The notes: a model not told the origin generated them from the letters alone. A DNA stretch of 64,000 nt from Pontimonas salivibrio (GCF_002950575.1 NZ_CP026923.1:434001-498000); one strand, 5' to 3'; numbered from the stretch's first letter, positions 8,449 through 17,529 are shown. Program-made: numbers and translations.

Positions 8449-8543
8449 AGGCAAGACTTTTCCGAGAAAACTTTCCGAGCGTACAGCCCACACCAAGGCT
8501 CCACACAACCCATTCGGTGCCAATCCACAACGCTTACGCATCG

Positions 8544-8614
8544 GGTAAACAGCCGGTAAACATCTGGGCTTCCTACTGTGGAAAGTGCGCCACCCGGACA
8601 CCATCCAGGTGGCG
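8544..8614 (+). promoter_or_regulatory. Leader elements upstream of the FAS1 lipoprotein
   Basis: Two direct copies of GGTAAACA lie at 8544-8551 and 8555-8562, one helical turn apart, as for a regulator binding as a dimer. Further down, CGCCACC (8588-8594) and GGTGGCG (8608-8614) form a 7-bp stem with a 13-base loop ending 38 bases before the start codon, so the 5' leader may be structured. No regulator is identified. Confidence 0.35.
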
Positions 8615-8651
8615 TTTGCATCACTTCTGAACACAATCACGGAGGTAACAC

Positions 8652-9251
8652 ATGAAGAAAAGCCTGATGGCTGCACTTGCAGCAGCCACCCTGGTGCTCT
8701 CTGGCTGCGCAGCAGCTGACGAAGAGGTCGCACCAGAAATGGAAGAAACCGTTGAAGAGACGGTTGAAGAGACCGAAGCGGTCGAAGAAGAAGTAGAGCC
8801 CGCACCGGAGCCCGAGGCCGGTGACATCGTCGCCGTCGCCACTGAAGCGGGTTCATTCACCACTCTCGTTGCCGCCGTTGAGGCTGCCGGACTGGTAGAG
8901 ACTCTTCAGGGAGAAGGCCCGTTCACGGTCTTCGCACCCACCGACGAGGCATTCGCTGCTCTCCCCGAAGGCGTGCTTGACGCACTCCTGCTGGAAGAGA
9001 ACCTCGAAGTTCTCCAGCAAATCCTCACCTACCACGTTGTGCCCGGTGAAGTTCTTGCTGCCGACGTCACCACCGGTGATGTCGCCACTGTTGAAGGCTC
9101 CACCATCGCCGTTGAAGTTGGCGACCAGGTGACCCTCAACGGCACCGCCACGGTAGTGACTACTGACGTGGAAGCCTCCAACGGTGTCATCCACGTGATC
9201 GACCAGGTCATCCTGCCCGAAGGCGTGGACCCCGCAACACTCGTCGAGTAA
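8652..9251 (+). CDS. FAS1 (fasciclin) domain lipoprotein
   Basis: The 199-residue precursor has a lipoprotein signal peptide with lipobox LSGC (Cys 19), a very acidic Glu-rich linker (residues 24-57) and a single FAS1 domain to the C-terminus. FAS1 landmarks are [15 protein letters not shown], the ILTYHVVPG strand and the [15 protein letters not shown] end. FAS1 proteins act outside the cell in adhesion or ligand binding. GGAGGTAA lies ahead of the ATG. A strong terminator follows. The domain is nearly the same as that encoded at 10364-10831, so the two arose by duplication. Confidence 0.92.
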   Translation: MKKSLMAALAAATLVLSGCAAADEEVAPEMEETVEETVEETEAVEEEVEPAPEPEAGDIVAVATEAGSFTTLVAAVEAAGLVETLQGEGPFTVFAPTDEAFAALPEGVLDALLLEENLEVLQQILTYHVVPGEVLAADVTTGDVATVEGSTIAVEVGDQVTLNGTATVVTTDVEASNGVIHVIDQVILPEGVDPATLVE

Positions 9252-9265
9252 GTAATCGACTCGTG

Positions 9266-9299
9266 AAAGGGCCAGTGGCATATGCCACTGGCCCTTTTT
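9266..9299 (+). terminator. Intrinsic terminator after the FAS1 lipoprotein gene
   Basis: A perfect 15-bp stem (AAAGGGCCAGTGGCA and its complement, TA centre) ends in TTTTT. It is the clearest classical terminator in the window. Being symmetrical with A and T flanks, it could work in both directions. Confidence 0.93.
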
Positions 9300-9335
9300 C
9301 GTGCCCCACTCACCCCGGCGATTTACACTGTCGCC

Positions 9336-9626
9336 ATGTCGAACCCGTGCTCGGTAGTGGTGACGTTGGAACCTTTGCCCGGATGTGCCGATCAGGTGGA
9401 AGCCGTGGTCGCACAAGAGCTTGATGACATTCGGGGTGCTGCCGGTTGTGAGCTGTATGAGCTCTACCGCGCGGTGGATGACAGCGTGGTGTTAATCGAG
9501 CGGTGGTCGACGAGGGAGCACTGGCAGGCCCATTTTGACGAGCCCGCTATCGCCCGTCTAAAAAGGGATCTCACACCGCTGTTGGCCAGTCCGGCCACAC
9601 GTCTCGAGATGTATCCGTCTGTCTGA
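9336..9626 (+). CDS. Putative antibiotic biosynthesis monooxygenase (ABM) family protein
   Basis: The 96-residue product fits the small ferredoxin-like ABM/quinol monooxygenase fold: an N-terminal strand (SVVVTLEPLPG), an alpha-helix, then GCELYELYRAVDD, VVLIERWSTREHWQAHF and a final LEMYP strand. Such proteins oxidise quinols, degrade haem, or only bind small aromatics. I start at ATG 9336 rather than an in-frame ATG at 9282 because the latter lies inside the terminator. The substrate is unknown. Confidence 0.75.
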   Translation: MSNPCSVVVTLEPLPGCADQVEAVVAQELDDIRGAAGCELYELYRAVDDSVVLIERWSTREHWQAHFDEPAIARLKRDLTPLLASPATRLEMYPSV

Positions 9627-9714
9627 TGTGTCACCGTGAGGGACTGTCCCCCTCTGGCGTGGCGCGGTGATGGGGGCGTAGGCTCGAAACACAACCAGCG
9701 TGAAGGAGCCCCTT

Positions 9715-10119
9715 ATGTCATTTGGTCAAGCAGTCTCGTCATTTTTCTCCAACTACGCGAACTTTCAGGGCCGCACCCAGCGCAGTGGTTACTGGTGGGT
9801 TGTTCTTTTCCTCGTGTTGGTGTCGTTTGTGCTGTGGTTTGTTGACCTTCAGCTCTTCGCTGGTTTGTGGTCGCAAGACTTACTCGACCAAGGGTCGGGG
9901 CCGCTATCCATTGTCTTTGGTTTGGCCATTATTGTGCCGGTAATCGCGTTAGGGGTGCGTCGCCTTCACGACACCAACCGCAGCGGTTGGTGGGTGTTAT
10001 TGGGGTTTATCCCGATTATTGGTTCCATCGTCTTGTTCGTCTTCTATGTGTTGGATTCCACCCCCGGAGACAACCAATACGGCCCGAATCCTAAAGGTGT
10101 TGACGTCGGCGGCGTCTAA
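9715..10119 (+). CDS. DUF805 membrane protein
   Basis: The 134-residue product carries the DUF805 pattern: NYANFQGRTQRSGYWW at the N-terminus, three or four hydrophobic helices, the central VRRLHDTNRSGWW motif and a C-terminal GDNQYGPNP. DUF805 proteins are small inner-membrane proteins of unknown function. ATG 9715 follows AAGGAG by six bases; an in-frame GTG at 9700 would put the ribosome site inside the gene. It lies between the two FAS1 genes with no obvious functional link. Confidence 0.88.
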   Translation: MSFGQAVSSFFSNYANFQGRTQRSGYWWVVLFLVLVSFVLWFVDLQLFAGLWSQDLLDQGSGPLSIVFGLAIIVPVIALGVRRLHDTNRSGWWVLLGFIPIIGSIVLFVFYVLDSTPGDNQYGPNPKGVDVGGV

Positions 10120-10363
10120 GCCTGCTGCGCTTTACACACCGCTGAGGCTCTCACTCGGCGGGAACTCCTCCACCCAACACGCCCGGATGGGCTCGCAGCC
10201 TGTGGGCTAGCCGTGCGTATCGGTTTTGGGGGGTGGGGCACATCTGTTAGATGGCTCCCGGCCATGTTGGGGTCTTAGCGTGAAGACATCACCGCGCTTC
10301 GGCCCGTCGCGCGAGGTTGTGCACGTTCACACCTGGCGGGCCATCCCCACAAAGGAGATCACT

Positions 10364-10831
10364 ATGACTGATTCGCACAACGAATCACCCAACGAACTAG
10401 GCGACATTGTTTCTGTCGCCACCGGTGCGGGAACATTTAGCACCCTCGTCGCCGCGGTGAGTGCCGCCGGCTTGGTCGACACCCTCCAAGGTGAAGGCCC
10501 CTTCACGGTGTTCGCCCCCAGCGACGACGCATTTGCGGCACTACCCGATGGTCTCGTGGAAGCCCTGTTGGTTGAGGAAAACCGCGAGGTGTTGACCAAG
10601 GTCCTCACCTACCACGTGGTCCCCGGCAAGGTCATGGCCGCCGATGTTGCCACTGGTGATGTGGCCAGCGTTGAAGGTTCCACGATTGCCGTGAGTGTCG
10701 GCGACACCGTCACCCTCAATGGTTCTGCCACGGTGACCGCTACCGACGTGTTGGCCTCAAACGGTGTCATCCACGTCATTGACGCAGTGATTCTTCCCCC
10801 GGGAGTTGACGCTGCCGCACTGCTGGCCTAG
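10364..10831 (+). CDS. FAS1 (fasciclin) domain protein without signal peptide
   Basis: The 155-residue product is one FAS1 domain preceded only by a short polar N-terminus (MTDSHNESPNELG). It matches the lipoprotein at 8652-9251 closely from GDIV to the VILP end. ATG 10364 is preceded by AAAGGAG, seven bases away. FAS1 domains usually act outside the cell, so the lack of an export signal is odd: either this copy works in the cytoplasm, is exported by an unknown route, or lost its leader during duplication. An in-frame upstream extension to 10226 does not supply a signal peptide. Confidence 0.88.
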   Translation: MTDSHNESPNELGDIVSVATGAGTFSTLVAAVSAAGLVDTLQGEGPFTVFAPSDDAFAALPDGLVEALLVEENREVLTKVLTYHVVPGKVMAADVATGDVASVEGSTIAVSVGDTVTLNGSATVTATDVLASNGVIHVIDAVILPPGVDAAALLA

Positions 10832-10904
10832 TCACATTGCGGGTCTAGGCGCACTGCCGGCCTAGCCACCAGTCCCCTCTGGGGATGCGCGCCGTGGGCG
10901 GGGT

Positions 10905-11795
10905 TTATTCCTCGCCGCGGCGCGTTGTGTTTTTACGCCGCAGCCTGGCGATTAGCCAGATCACGAGGCCGAGGGCGACCAGGAGGCCGACCCAGGGCAC
11001 GATGACTCCGAAGAAGACGATGGTTCCGGCGAAGAAGGCGAGCATCGCCTGCCAGCCGGTGACAATTCCGTCGACAAAACCATCCGGGTCACGCTCGGGT
11101 GCCACTTCGGGCGATCGAATATCGACCCCGATGGAGGCGTATTGCACTTGGTCGCTTAGGTAGTTGCGCTGCGAGTTGAGCGAGTCGAGTTCACCTTGGC
11201 GCTCCGAGAGGGCCGTTTCGATTTCGACAATGTCGGCGGTGGTGGCAGCTTGAGTGAGAAGTTCTTGGAGGCGACTAATGCTTTCTTCCAACACCGCGAT
11301 GCGGGCATCTAAATCAACAACCTGCAGGGTGACGTCTTGGTTGGACAGTGTCTTGGATTCGACGACACCTAAGGCTTCGATGGCGTCCAGGGTGTCCTCT
11401 AGTTCCTCTGTGGGGATTCTCACCCACAGGTAGGCACGAGGGGTTTGGCCGTCGATTTCTGCTGATTCGCTTCTGGAGTCAACGCGACCACCGGCGGCAG
11501 TGACTTCGGCTTCGACCGCATCGGCGGTGACCAGTGGGTCATCAGCGGTGAGATAGAGATCGCCAGTGATGATTTGTGAACGCTCGATCGTGTCGGCGCC
11601 CTGGCTGCCGGGGGCGCTGTTTTGAGCATCGACGCCCATTTCTTCTGACGCCATGTCCCCGGAGTAGTTTGGCGGCATGGATTCGACGGCCTGGTCGGCT
11701 GTCTCGAAGCCACCGGAATTCATGTCGGTACTGGTGCAGCCGGCGGCGGCCAATGCCACAAGCCCGGCCAGTGCGAGGGTGCGTAGGAGCGTCAT
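10905..11795 (-). CDS. DUF4349 domain lipoprotein
   Basis: The 296-residue precursor has a lipobox ending in AAAGC (Cys 20). Its DUF4349 region includes the strand ITGDLYLTADDP, the RVDSRSES motif and the VWVRIPTEELEDTLDAIEALG stretch (split here by its length), followed by a predicted coiled coil (about residues 155-210) and a C-terminal transmembrane helix with an arginine-rich end. DUF4349 proteins are envelope proteins of unknown function. The layout suggests a protein tethered at both ends to the outer face of the membrane. It is transcribed against its neighbours. Confidence 0.85.
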   Translation of the reverse strand: MTLLRTLALAGLVALAAAGCTSTDMNSGGFETADQAVESMPPNYSGDMASEEMGVDAQNSAPGSQGADTIERSQIITGDLYLTADDPLVTADAVEAEVTAAGGRVDSRSESAEIDGQTPRAYLWVRIPTEELEDTLDAIEALGVVESKTLSNQDVTLQVVDLDARIAVLEESISRLQELLTQAATTADIVEIETALSERQGELDSLNSQRNYLSDQVQYASIGVDIRSPEVAPERDPDGFVDGIVTGWQAMLAFFAGTIVFFGVIVPWVGLLVALGLVIWLIARLRRKNTTRRGEE

Positions 11796-11921
11796 AGCGC
11801 AATGCTACGACTCGTTGAGGGTTATGACGTCAGGTTTATGACATCGTGACAGGTTTATTGCATCGTGTTTATTACATCGTGACCCAGGATGTTTTGGTTG
11901 CTATCGGGGCATACTTAGGAC

Positions 11922-12755
11922 ATGGCGGTTCGTGGCGTGTGGCCTTTTCGGCGTAAACCGCCGTTGTTTGTCGCCGTCGATGAGGGTAAAGGCCCTCCGG
12001 TATTGCTCCTTCACGGCATTGCGTCTTCTTCGGTGACGTATCACAACGTGATTTCTGAGCTGACGCCGAACCATCACGTGGTGGCGGTCGATTTGATGGG
12101 CTTTGGTCGCTCGGATTCGCCCGATGATGCTCAGTTCACCCTCGATGAGCACGTCGATGCGGTGGTGACCACGTTGCAGCGCCTGACAATCAAGGCGCCG
12201 TTGACGTTGGTGGGGCATTCGTTGGGTTCCCTAATCGCCATTCGGTTGGCGTCGAAATACCCCAAATACGTAAAGCATTTGGTGGTGGTGGCACCTCCGG
12301 TGTACTTGCCGAGTGACACCATGGCCGACCCGCTCGATCGCGCCCAAATGGATGTGTATAAAAGGCTGTATCACTTCATGCGAGACAATCCTGGTTTCAC
12401 TCAAACGGCCGCGGCGGCCTTAGAGCGCATTTCGCCCATTCGTGGCCTGGTGGACGTGTCCGAAGGTAACTGGAGGGCGTTTTCGCTTTCCCTCGAGCGC
12501 TGCATTGAATCCCAGTCGACGGTGACTGACCTGGCCCAAGTCAAAGCCCCCGTCGACCTGATGTATGGAACTCTCGACCCGTTTTTAGCCCCGGCGGGGC
12601 TTCGGGTCATTGAACGCATGCGCGGTGTGGCCACCACAAGAGTTGAGGGTGTGGACCACGTCATTCGCCCCAAAATGGCGCACGAATTAGTGCGCATCAT
12701 TAATGACCCGTCGCCCCCGACGGCGCCCATTCGGTTAGTGGGCGGCGAAAACTAA
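11922..12755 (+). CDS. Alpha/beta-fold hydrolase
   Basis: The 277-residue protein has a full catalytic triad: nucleophile S100 in GHSLGS, acid D219 in YGTLDPF and H246 in GVDHVIRP. The oxyanion motif HGIASS starts at residue 31. It has no signal peptide and is probably a cytoplasmic esterase or C-C hydrolase; the substrate cannot be told. Its 3' end overlaps the end of the next, convergent hydrolase gene by four bases. The two are distant relatives rather than recent copies. Confidence 0.85.
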   Translation: MAVRGVWPFRRKPPLFVAVDEGKGPPVLLLHGIASSSVTYHNVISELTPNHHVVAVDLMGFGRSDSPDDAQFTLDEHVDAVVTTLQRLTIKAPLTLVGHSLGSLIAIRLASKYPKYVKHLVVVAPPVYLPSDTMADPLDRAQMDVYKRLYHFMRDNPGFTQTAAAALERISPIRGLVDVSEGNWRAFSLSLERCIESQSTVTDLAQVKAPVDLMYGTLDPFLAPAGLRVIERMRGVATTRVEGVDHVIRPKMAHELVRIINDPSPPTAPIRLVGGEN

Positions 12756-13507
12756 ACGAGGAATCGCACAATCTGGCTCAGTGTGTCTTCGGGCTTATCG
12801 CGGTGGACACTGTGACCGGCACCTTGGATCACCACGTGGGTCATCAGCGCGTTTGATTCCAGCACTGCGGCGGCGTGCTCGCCGGTAAACATCGAATCGA
12901 CCGCCGGGTCACCGCCAAGAACCAATGTCGACACGTTCACTTTGCTGGCCTCTTCGGTGACATCCCAGTGGGGGTTATCCAACACAGCGTGTTCAATCGC
13001 AAAACGACTGGCTGCTCGGTTGGACCACACCCGAAGTTCCACATCCATCGGATGCCAGTGCGGGTTATCTTTCGCAGCTTCTTCTTCGGTGAGCTGGTCG
13101 TGGGCATAGAGCTGACCGGTGCGCACCAACTCTTTTCGGTCGTCACCGAGGGCGAGAGCCGGGTCGAGCAAAATCAGTTTCCTCGCCCACTGGGGGGAGC
13201 CTGCTTGGGCGACCACACTGGCGGCGGCGCCAATGGAGTGGCCGATGACGACATCCCAGGCGCCACCGTGTTCGGGGCGGGTGTGGGCCAGGTCGGTGGC
13301 AAAATCGCTGATGCGGTAACGCGGTGCTCTCGGTGCCACACCGTGGCCGCGCAAATCCACGGCGGTGGCATACCAGCCGGCTTCTGACAGGCCACTACCG
13401 AGTTGCCAGCCGGTCTGTGCAGAGGAACCTAAGCCGTGAACGATGAGGGCGTGGCGGGTGGAGTGTGAATCGCCCCAACACAGGCGGGGCAAGGTGAGTG
13501 GAGTCAT
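12752..13507 (-). CDS. Alpha/beta-fold hydrolase
   Basis: The 251-residue protein has the triad S91 (GHSIGA), D200 (VLGGDP) and H232 (GAGHSVH), with the oxyanion motif HGLGSS near residue 24. It resembles general esterases and lipases of the hydrolase-4/HsaD type; the substrate is unknown. It runs opposite to the preceding hydrolase and starts five bases after the stop of the MFS transporter gene upstream of it, so the two minus-strand genes look co-transcribed. Confidence 0.85.
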   Translation of the reverse strand: MTPLTLPRLCWGDSHSTRHALIVHGLGSSAQTGWQLGSGLSEAGWYATAVDLRGHGVAPRAPRYRISDFATDLAHTRPEHGGAWDVVIGHSIGAAASVVAQAGSPQWARKLILLDPALALGDDRKELVRTGQLYAHDQLTEEEAAKDNPHWHPMDVELRVWSNRAASRFAIEHAVLDNPHWDVTEEASKVNVSTLVLGGDPAVDSMFTGEHAAAVLESNALMTHVVIQGAGHSVHRDKPEDTLSQIVRFLV

Positions 13508-13512
13508 GCTTT

Positions 13513-14736
13513 TTAGGCTACCGGCGGTGCCGGGCGCACAACAGAGATGGGTTCAGTATCGGGCATAGGGCTCGGGTCCCGATCGCGTAAGTCGGGGTGT
13601 GAGCGTTTAAAAGCGAGTGCGACCAGGGTGCCGACCAGGGAAAAGACGAACGCGGTGGCAAAGCCCCCAATCGAGCCGTAGCCATCGATGGCGAAGCCTG
13701 CGATGGCGGAGCCCAGTGCGGCTCCAATGAGTTGGCCGGAGCCGACCCAACCGTAAGATTCGGCAGTTTCGGAGAATTTCACACTGGCAGAGACGATGGC
13801 GAACATCACCGCCAAGGCCGGTGCTAACCCGGCACCGGCGATGGCGAGTGTGGCGACCAGCCACCAAAAGTCAGTACTGCCCATGGCTAACGCCATGCCC
13901 ACAGTGACCAGTGCCATGCGCACGGTGAGCGCCCAGGGTCCGATTTTCACCCCACCCAGGGAGAGCCCGCCAATAAGTGACGCAATCGCCCACAGGGCGA
14001 GTACTGCGCCTGCTTGCGGACCGGTTTCACCGAAGACCGACACGACGGCGACTTCGACGGCGGCAGCCGCACCAATGAGCAAAAAGCCGGTGACGGTGGC
14101 GAGGAGAACAGGTGGTTTGGTGAGAACGCGACCGATGCGTCCCTTATTGGGAGGAATGCGCACGCTGCCGAGCTCTGGGGAGCTGACAAACCACACCCCG
14201 CCGACAATGAGAAACACCCCTGCGACGATGATGGCGACTGGTGGGGAGACTTGAATGGCGAGCACTGTGGTAATCACGGGGCCCATCACCCAAATAATTT
14301 CCTGGGCAGAAGCATCGAGAGAAAACAGTGGCACGAGCTGTTTTGAGGTCACCATCTTGGGGTAGATGGTGCGCACTGCGGGTTGGATGGGGGGAGTGGC
14401 GAGGCCACCGATTAACCCAAAGACCATGTAGCCCCACAGGGGCATGGCGAGAAAGGCGATGGCGGCCATGCTCACGATCGACACCGCCAGGGTGAGGTTG
14501 ATCACGGGGCGCATACCCCAGCGGCCCATCCACCGGCTGGTGAGTGGACCGGCTGCGGCCTGCCCAAAGCTGGTAGCGGCGAGGACGAGGCCCGCTAGAC
14601 CGTAAGAGTCAAAGAGGCGCTCCACGTGGATGAGATACGCCAAAGAGATCATTCCGGAGGGCAGCCTGGCGGTGAGTTGCGCCGAGATCAGTCGGGCCAC
14701 TCCGGGAGTTGTTAACAAGTCGCGATATCTGTTCAC
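13513..14736 (-). CDS. MFS transporter
   Basis: The 407-residue product is very hydrophobic with about 12 helices and the MFS loop signature between helices 2 and 3 (SRWMGRWGMRPV). It resembles the drug/solute exporters with a short polar C-terminal tail. The cargo is unknown. It is the first gene of a short minus-strand unit with the hydrolase at 12752-13507, and is divergent from the ribonucleotide reductase operon, sharing a 318-base intergenic region with it. Confidence 0.85.
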   Translation of the reverse strand: MNRYRDLLTTPGVARLISAQLTARLPSGMISLAYLIHVERLFDSYGLAGLVLAATSFGQAAAGPLTSRWMGRWGMRPVINLTLAVSIVSMAAIAFLAMPLWGYMVFGLIGGLATPPIQPAVRTIYPKMVTSKQLVPLFSLDASAQEIIWVMGPVITTVLAIQVSPPVAIIVAGVFLIVGGVWFVSSPELGSVRIPPNKGRIGRVLTKPPVLLATVTGFLLIGAAAAVEVAVVSVFGETGPQAGAVLALWAIASLIGGLSLGGVKIGPWALTVRMALVTVGMALAMGSTDFWWLVATLAIAGAGLAPALAVMFAIVSASVKFSETAESYGWVGSGQLIGAALGSAIAGFAIDGYGSIGGFATAFVFSLVGTLVALAFKRSHPDLRDRDPSPMPDTEPISVVRPAPPVA

Positions 14737-14822
14737 AGCCTTGCCAGCCTAGGCCCTGGCGGGAGAGTGTCGGTGGTCAATGAAAAGCTGACTTTTAGGC
14801 GTGCCTCGGTGGCCGGAAATCT

Positions 14823-14850
14823 TGTGGAAAACCCCTCGAAGTTGTCCACA
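14823..14850. promoter_or_regulatory. Two DnaA-box-like sites upstream of nrdA
   Basis: TTGTCCACA (14842-14850) equals the actinobacterial DnaA box, and TGTGGAAAA (14823-14831) is the complement of TTTTCCACA, a common variant. They lie about 200 bases before nrdA. DnaA control of nrdAB is known from E. coli; here it is inferred from the sites alone. Confidence 0.5.
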
Positions 14851-14866
14851 GGTGGGGAGGACACGC

Positions 14867-14914
14867 CCACAATATCTAGGGTTCACGACTTGTCAGGGGC
14901 CATAGATATAGTGA
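14867..14914. promoter_or_regulatory. Paired NrdR-box-like sites upstream of nrdA
   Basis: CCACAATATCTAGGGT (14867-14882) and GCCATAGATATAGTGA (14899-14914) each resemble the 16-base NrdR box built around an ATAT core. Their centres are 32 bases apart, three helical turns, as for known tandem NrdR sites. NrdR is the ATP/dATP-sensing repressor of ribonucleotide reductase genes. The second box also contains a TATAGT that could be the -10 element. Confidence 0.7.
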
Positions 14915-15054
14915 TTAAGCCTCACCGACCCGCGAGGGTCCGCCGGAGTAATACCCGGGGTGAAATCGGGGCATAGAGGTGTCCCCGAGAGACTTCAGAC
15001 AACACAAGACGCAACAGAGATGACAACCCGGCACAGTCGGTGTAAGGAGAAGAC

Positions 15055-17529
15055 GTGAACATCACAGTCGTAAAGCGCGATGGCCAAAAAGAGGGCTACG
15101 ACGCCAACAAGATCAACCTGGCCATCGAGAAGGCTGCCGAAGGCCTGGACGACTCCATCGCGTGGGTGACCCAAATCGCCAGCGAACTGGAACTCACGCT
15201 TTTCGATGGCATCTCTACTCAACAGCTCGACGAAGCCGTCATTCAGGTCGCCCTGCAGAACGTCAAAGATGACCCTGCATTCGACACTGTGGCCGCCAGG
15301 TTGTTGCTGAAAACCCTGTACAAGCGAGTACTCGGTGACTACGACGCCCCCGAAGAGCTCAAAGAACTCCACCGGGCACACTTCGCCGAAAACATCACCC
15401 GCGGGGTGGAAGAAGGCTTGCTCGATCCACGCCTCACCCAAATGTTTGACCTCGATCGCCTCGCTGAAGCCCTCGAGCCTTCCCGCGACGACCGCCTCAA
15501 GTACATCGGTGTGGTCACACTGAACAACCGTTACGGCATTAAAGGCCGAAACGGCGACCCACTCGAAGTCCCCCAGTACTTCTGGATGCGCATCGCCATG
15601 GGCCTGACCCTCAACGAGCAAGACCCCACCACGCAGGCGCTTCGCTTCTACGAAAAAATGTCCAAGTTGGAATACCTCGCCGCAGGTTCAACGCTTGTCA
15701 ATGGTGGCACCAGCTACCCGCAGCTGGCCAACTGCTTCGTCATGGAAATGCAGGACGACATTGAGCACATCGCAAAAACCACCCGCGATGTGATGTGGCT
15801 GACCAAAGGCACCGGAGGAATCGGCCTGTCGGTGACCAAGCTGCGTGCCCAGGGTTCACCCATTCGCTCGAACAACACCAGCAGCACCGGTCCGATCCCC
15901 TTCATGCACACCATTGATTCGGTGCTGCGCGCGGTGAGCCGTGGGGGAAAGAAATTCGGGGCGCTGTGTTTCTACATGGAAAACTGGCACCTCGACTTCC
16001 CCGAATTCTTGGACCTTCGCCAAAACTCCGGTGACCCGTACCGCCGTACCCGTACGGCAAACACCGCGGTGTGGATTTCTGACGAATTCATGAAGCGCGT
16101 ACAAAACGACGACTACTGGTACCTCTTTGACCCGCTCGAAGTGGCCGACCTGAACGAGCTGTACGGCCAAGCCTTCTCCAAGCGCTACGCCGAATACGTC
16201 GCCATGGCAGAAGCTGGCGAGCTGAAAATGTTCAAGAAGATGGGCGCGAGGGAGCAGTTCAAAGCCATCCTCATCTCTCTCCAAGGAACCAGCCACCCGT
16301 GGTTGACCTGGAAAGACACCATCAACAACCGTGCCGTGAACAACAACACCGGCACGATCCACCTGTCCAACCTCTGCACCGAAATCTGCCTGCCGCAGGA
16401 TGTCGACAACGTCTCAGTGTGCAACCTTGCGTCCATCAACCTCTCCATGCACCTCATCGACGGAAAAATGGATTGGGATCTGGTGCACGAGAGCGCCCGG
16501 GTGGCCGTGCGCCAGCTGGACAACCTCATCGACATCACCCGCTCCAGCGTGGAAGAAGCCGACTTCTCCAACGAACAAAACCGCGCAGTGGGCCTCGGTG
16601 TGATGGGCTTCACCGACATCATTGAGCGTCTGGGCTACAGCTATGAATCTGAAGAGGCCTACGACCTCATCGACGAAATCATGGAACACGTCGCCTACGC
16701 CGCCATTGACGAATCAGCCAACCTGGCCAAAGAGCGCGGGTCCTACAAGAACTTTGAGGGTTCGCGTTGGTCGCAGGGTCTCGTCCCCTTCGACACCATC
16801 GACCTGGCGGAAGCCGATCGTGGTATCGAAATCGACGTGCCGCGCACAACCCGCCTAGACTGGGATGCCCTGCGCGAAAAAGTGAAGGGTGGAATGCGAA
16901 ACGCCACCCTCATGGCGATCGCTCCCACCGCGTCCATCGGACTGGTTGCCGGAACCACTCCTGGGCTGGACCCCCAGTTCTCGCAAATCTTCAGCCGCTC
17001 GACGAGCTCCGGGAAATTCCTCGAAGTCAACCGCAACCTCGTTGAGGCACTGCGTGAGCGTGGGCTGTGGGAGAAGACCCGCGAGGCCATTTTGCAAAGC
17101 CAGGGAGACATCCAAGGCATTGCAGAAATCCCTGACGATCTGAAGCAGATCTACAAGACCAGCTTCCAGCTCTCGCCCTACGCCTTCCTCGAGGTGGCGG
17201 CACGAGCACAGAAATGGATCGATCAGGCCATTAGTCGAAACATGTACCTCGAAACCCGAGACATTGACGACCTGATGTCCATTTACACCTCAGCGTGGAA
17301 GCGTGGCGTGAAAACCACCTACTACCTGCACATGAAGCCCCGCCACACTGCTGAGCAGTCGACAGTGAAGGTGAACAAGTCCGAGCAAGTTAACCAGGGT
17401 GATGGCTCATCGGCACCGCGTAAAGGATTTGGCGCTGCCGCTGGAAGTTCTGAACCCGCTCCGGTCGCTGCCGGTGCAGGAGCCAAAAAAGGCTTCGGCT
17501 TCGGTGGAGCCAGCAAGGGGGGTGAGTGA
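15055..17529 (+). CDS. nrdA: Ribonucleoside-diphosphate reductase alpha subunit, lacking its C-terminal cysteine tail
   Basis: The 824-residue protein reduces ribonucleoside diphosphates to deoxy forms. An ATP-cone (about residues 1-90) gives allosteric activity control. Active-site residues are C227 (LANCF), N439, C441 and E443 (SNLCTEI), C456 (SVCNLA) and the paired tyrosines in TTYYLH. The last 50 residues are an Ala/Gly/Lys linker ending GGE, with no cysteines; class I alpha subunits normally end in a cysteine pair that passes electrons from thioredoxin or glutaredoxin. That pair is encoded by the ORF that begins on this stop codon. GTG 15055 follows AAGGAG. Upstream lie DnaA-like and NrdR-like sites. 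Confidence 0.95.
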   Translation: MNITVVKRDGQKEGYDANKINLAIEKAAEGLDDSIAWVTQIASELELTLFDGISTQQLDEAVIQVALQNVKDDPAFDTVAARLLLKTLYKRVLGDYDAPEELKELHRAHFAENITRGVEEGLLDPRLTQMFDLDRLAEALEPSRDDRLKYIGVVTLNNRYGIKGRNGDPLEVPQYFWMRIAMGLTLNEQDPTTQALRFYEKMSKLEYLAAGSTLVNGGTSYPQLANCFVMEMQDDIEHIAKTTRDVMWLTKGTGGIGLSVTKLRAQGSPIRSNNTSSTGPIPFMHTIDSVLRAVSRGGKKFGALCFYMENWHLDFPEFLDLRQNSGDPYRRTRTANTAVWISDEFMKRVQNDDYWYLFDPLEVADLNELYGQAFSKRYAEYVAMAEAGELKMFKKMGAREQFKAILISLQGTSHPWLTWKDTINNRAVNNNTGTIHLSNLCTEICLPQDVDNVSVCNLASINLSMHLIDGKMDWDLVHESARVAVRQLDNLIDITRSSVEEADFSNEQNRAVGLGVMGFTDIIERLGYSYESEEAYDLIDEIMEHVAYAAIDESANLAKERGSYKNFEGSRWSQGLVPFDTIDLAEADRGIEIDVPRTTRLDWDALREKVKGGMRNATLMAIAPTASIGLVAGTTPGLDPQFSQIFSRSTSSGKFLEVNRNLVEALRERGLWEKTREAILQSQGDIQGIAEIPDDLKQIYKTSFQLSPYAFLEVAARAQKWIDQAISRNMYLETRDIDDLMSIYTSAWKRGVKTTYYLHMKPRHTAEQSTVKVNKSEQVNQGDGSSAPRKGFGAAAGSSEPAPVAAGAGAKKGFGFGGASKGGE

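Noticed and set aside
17517-17523. GGGGGGT heptamer near the nrdA end, a possible -1 frameshift site that would join the cysteine tail
   Set aside because: A -1 shift there meets TGA at 17523-17525 at once, before the tail ORF; stop-start reinitiation fits better.
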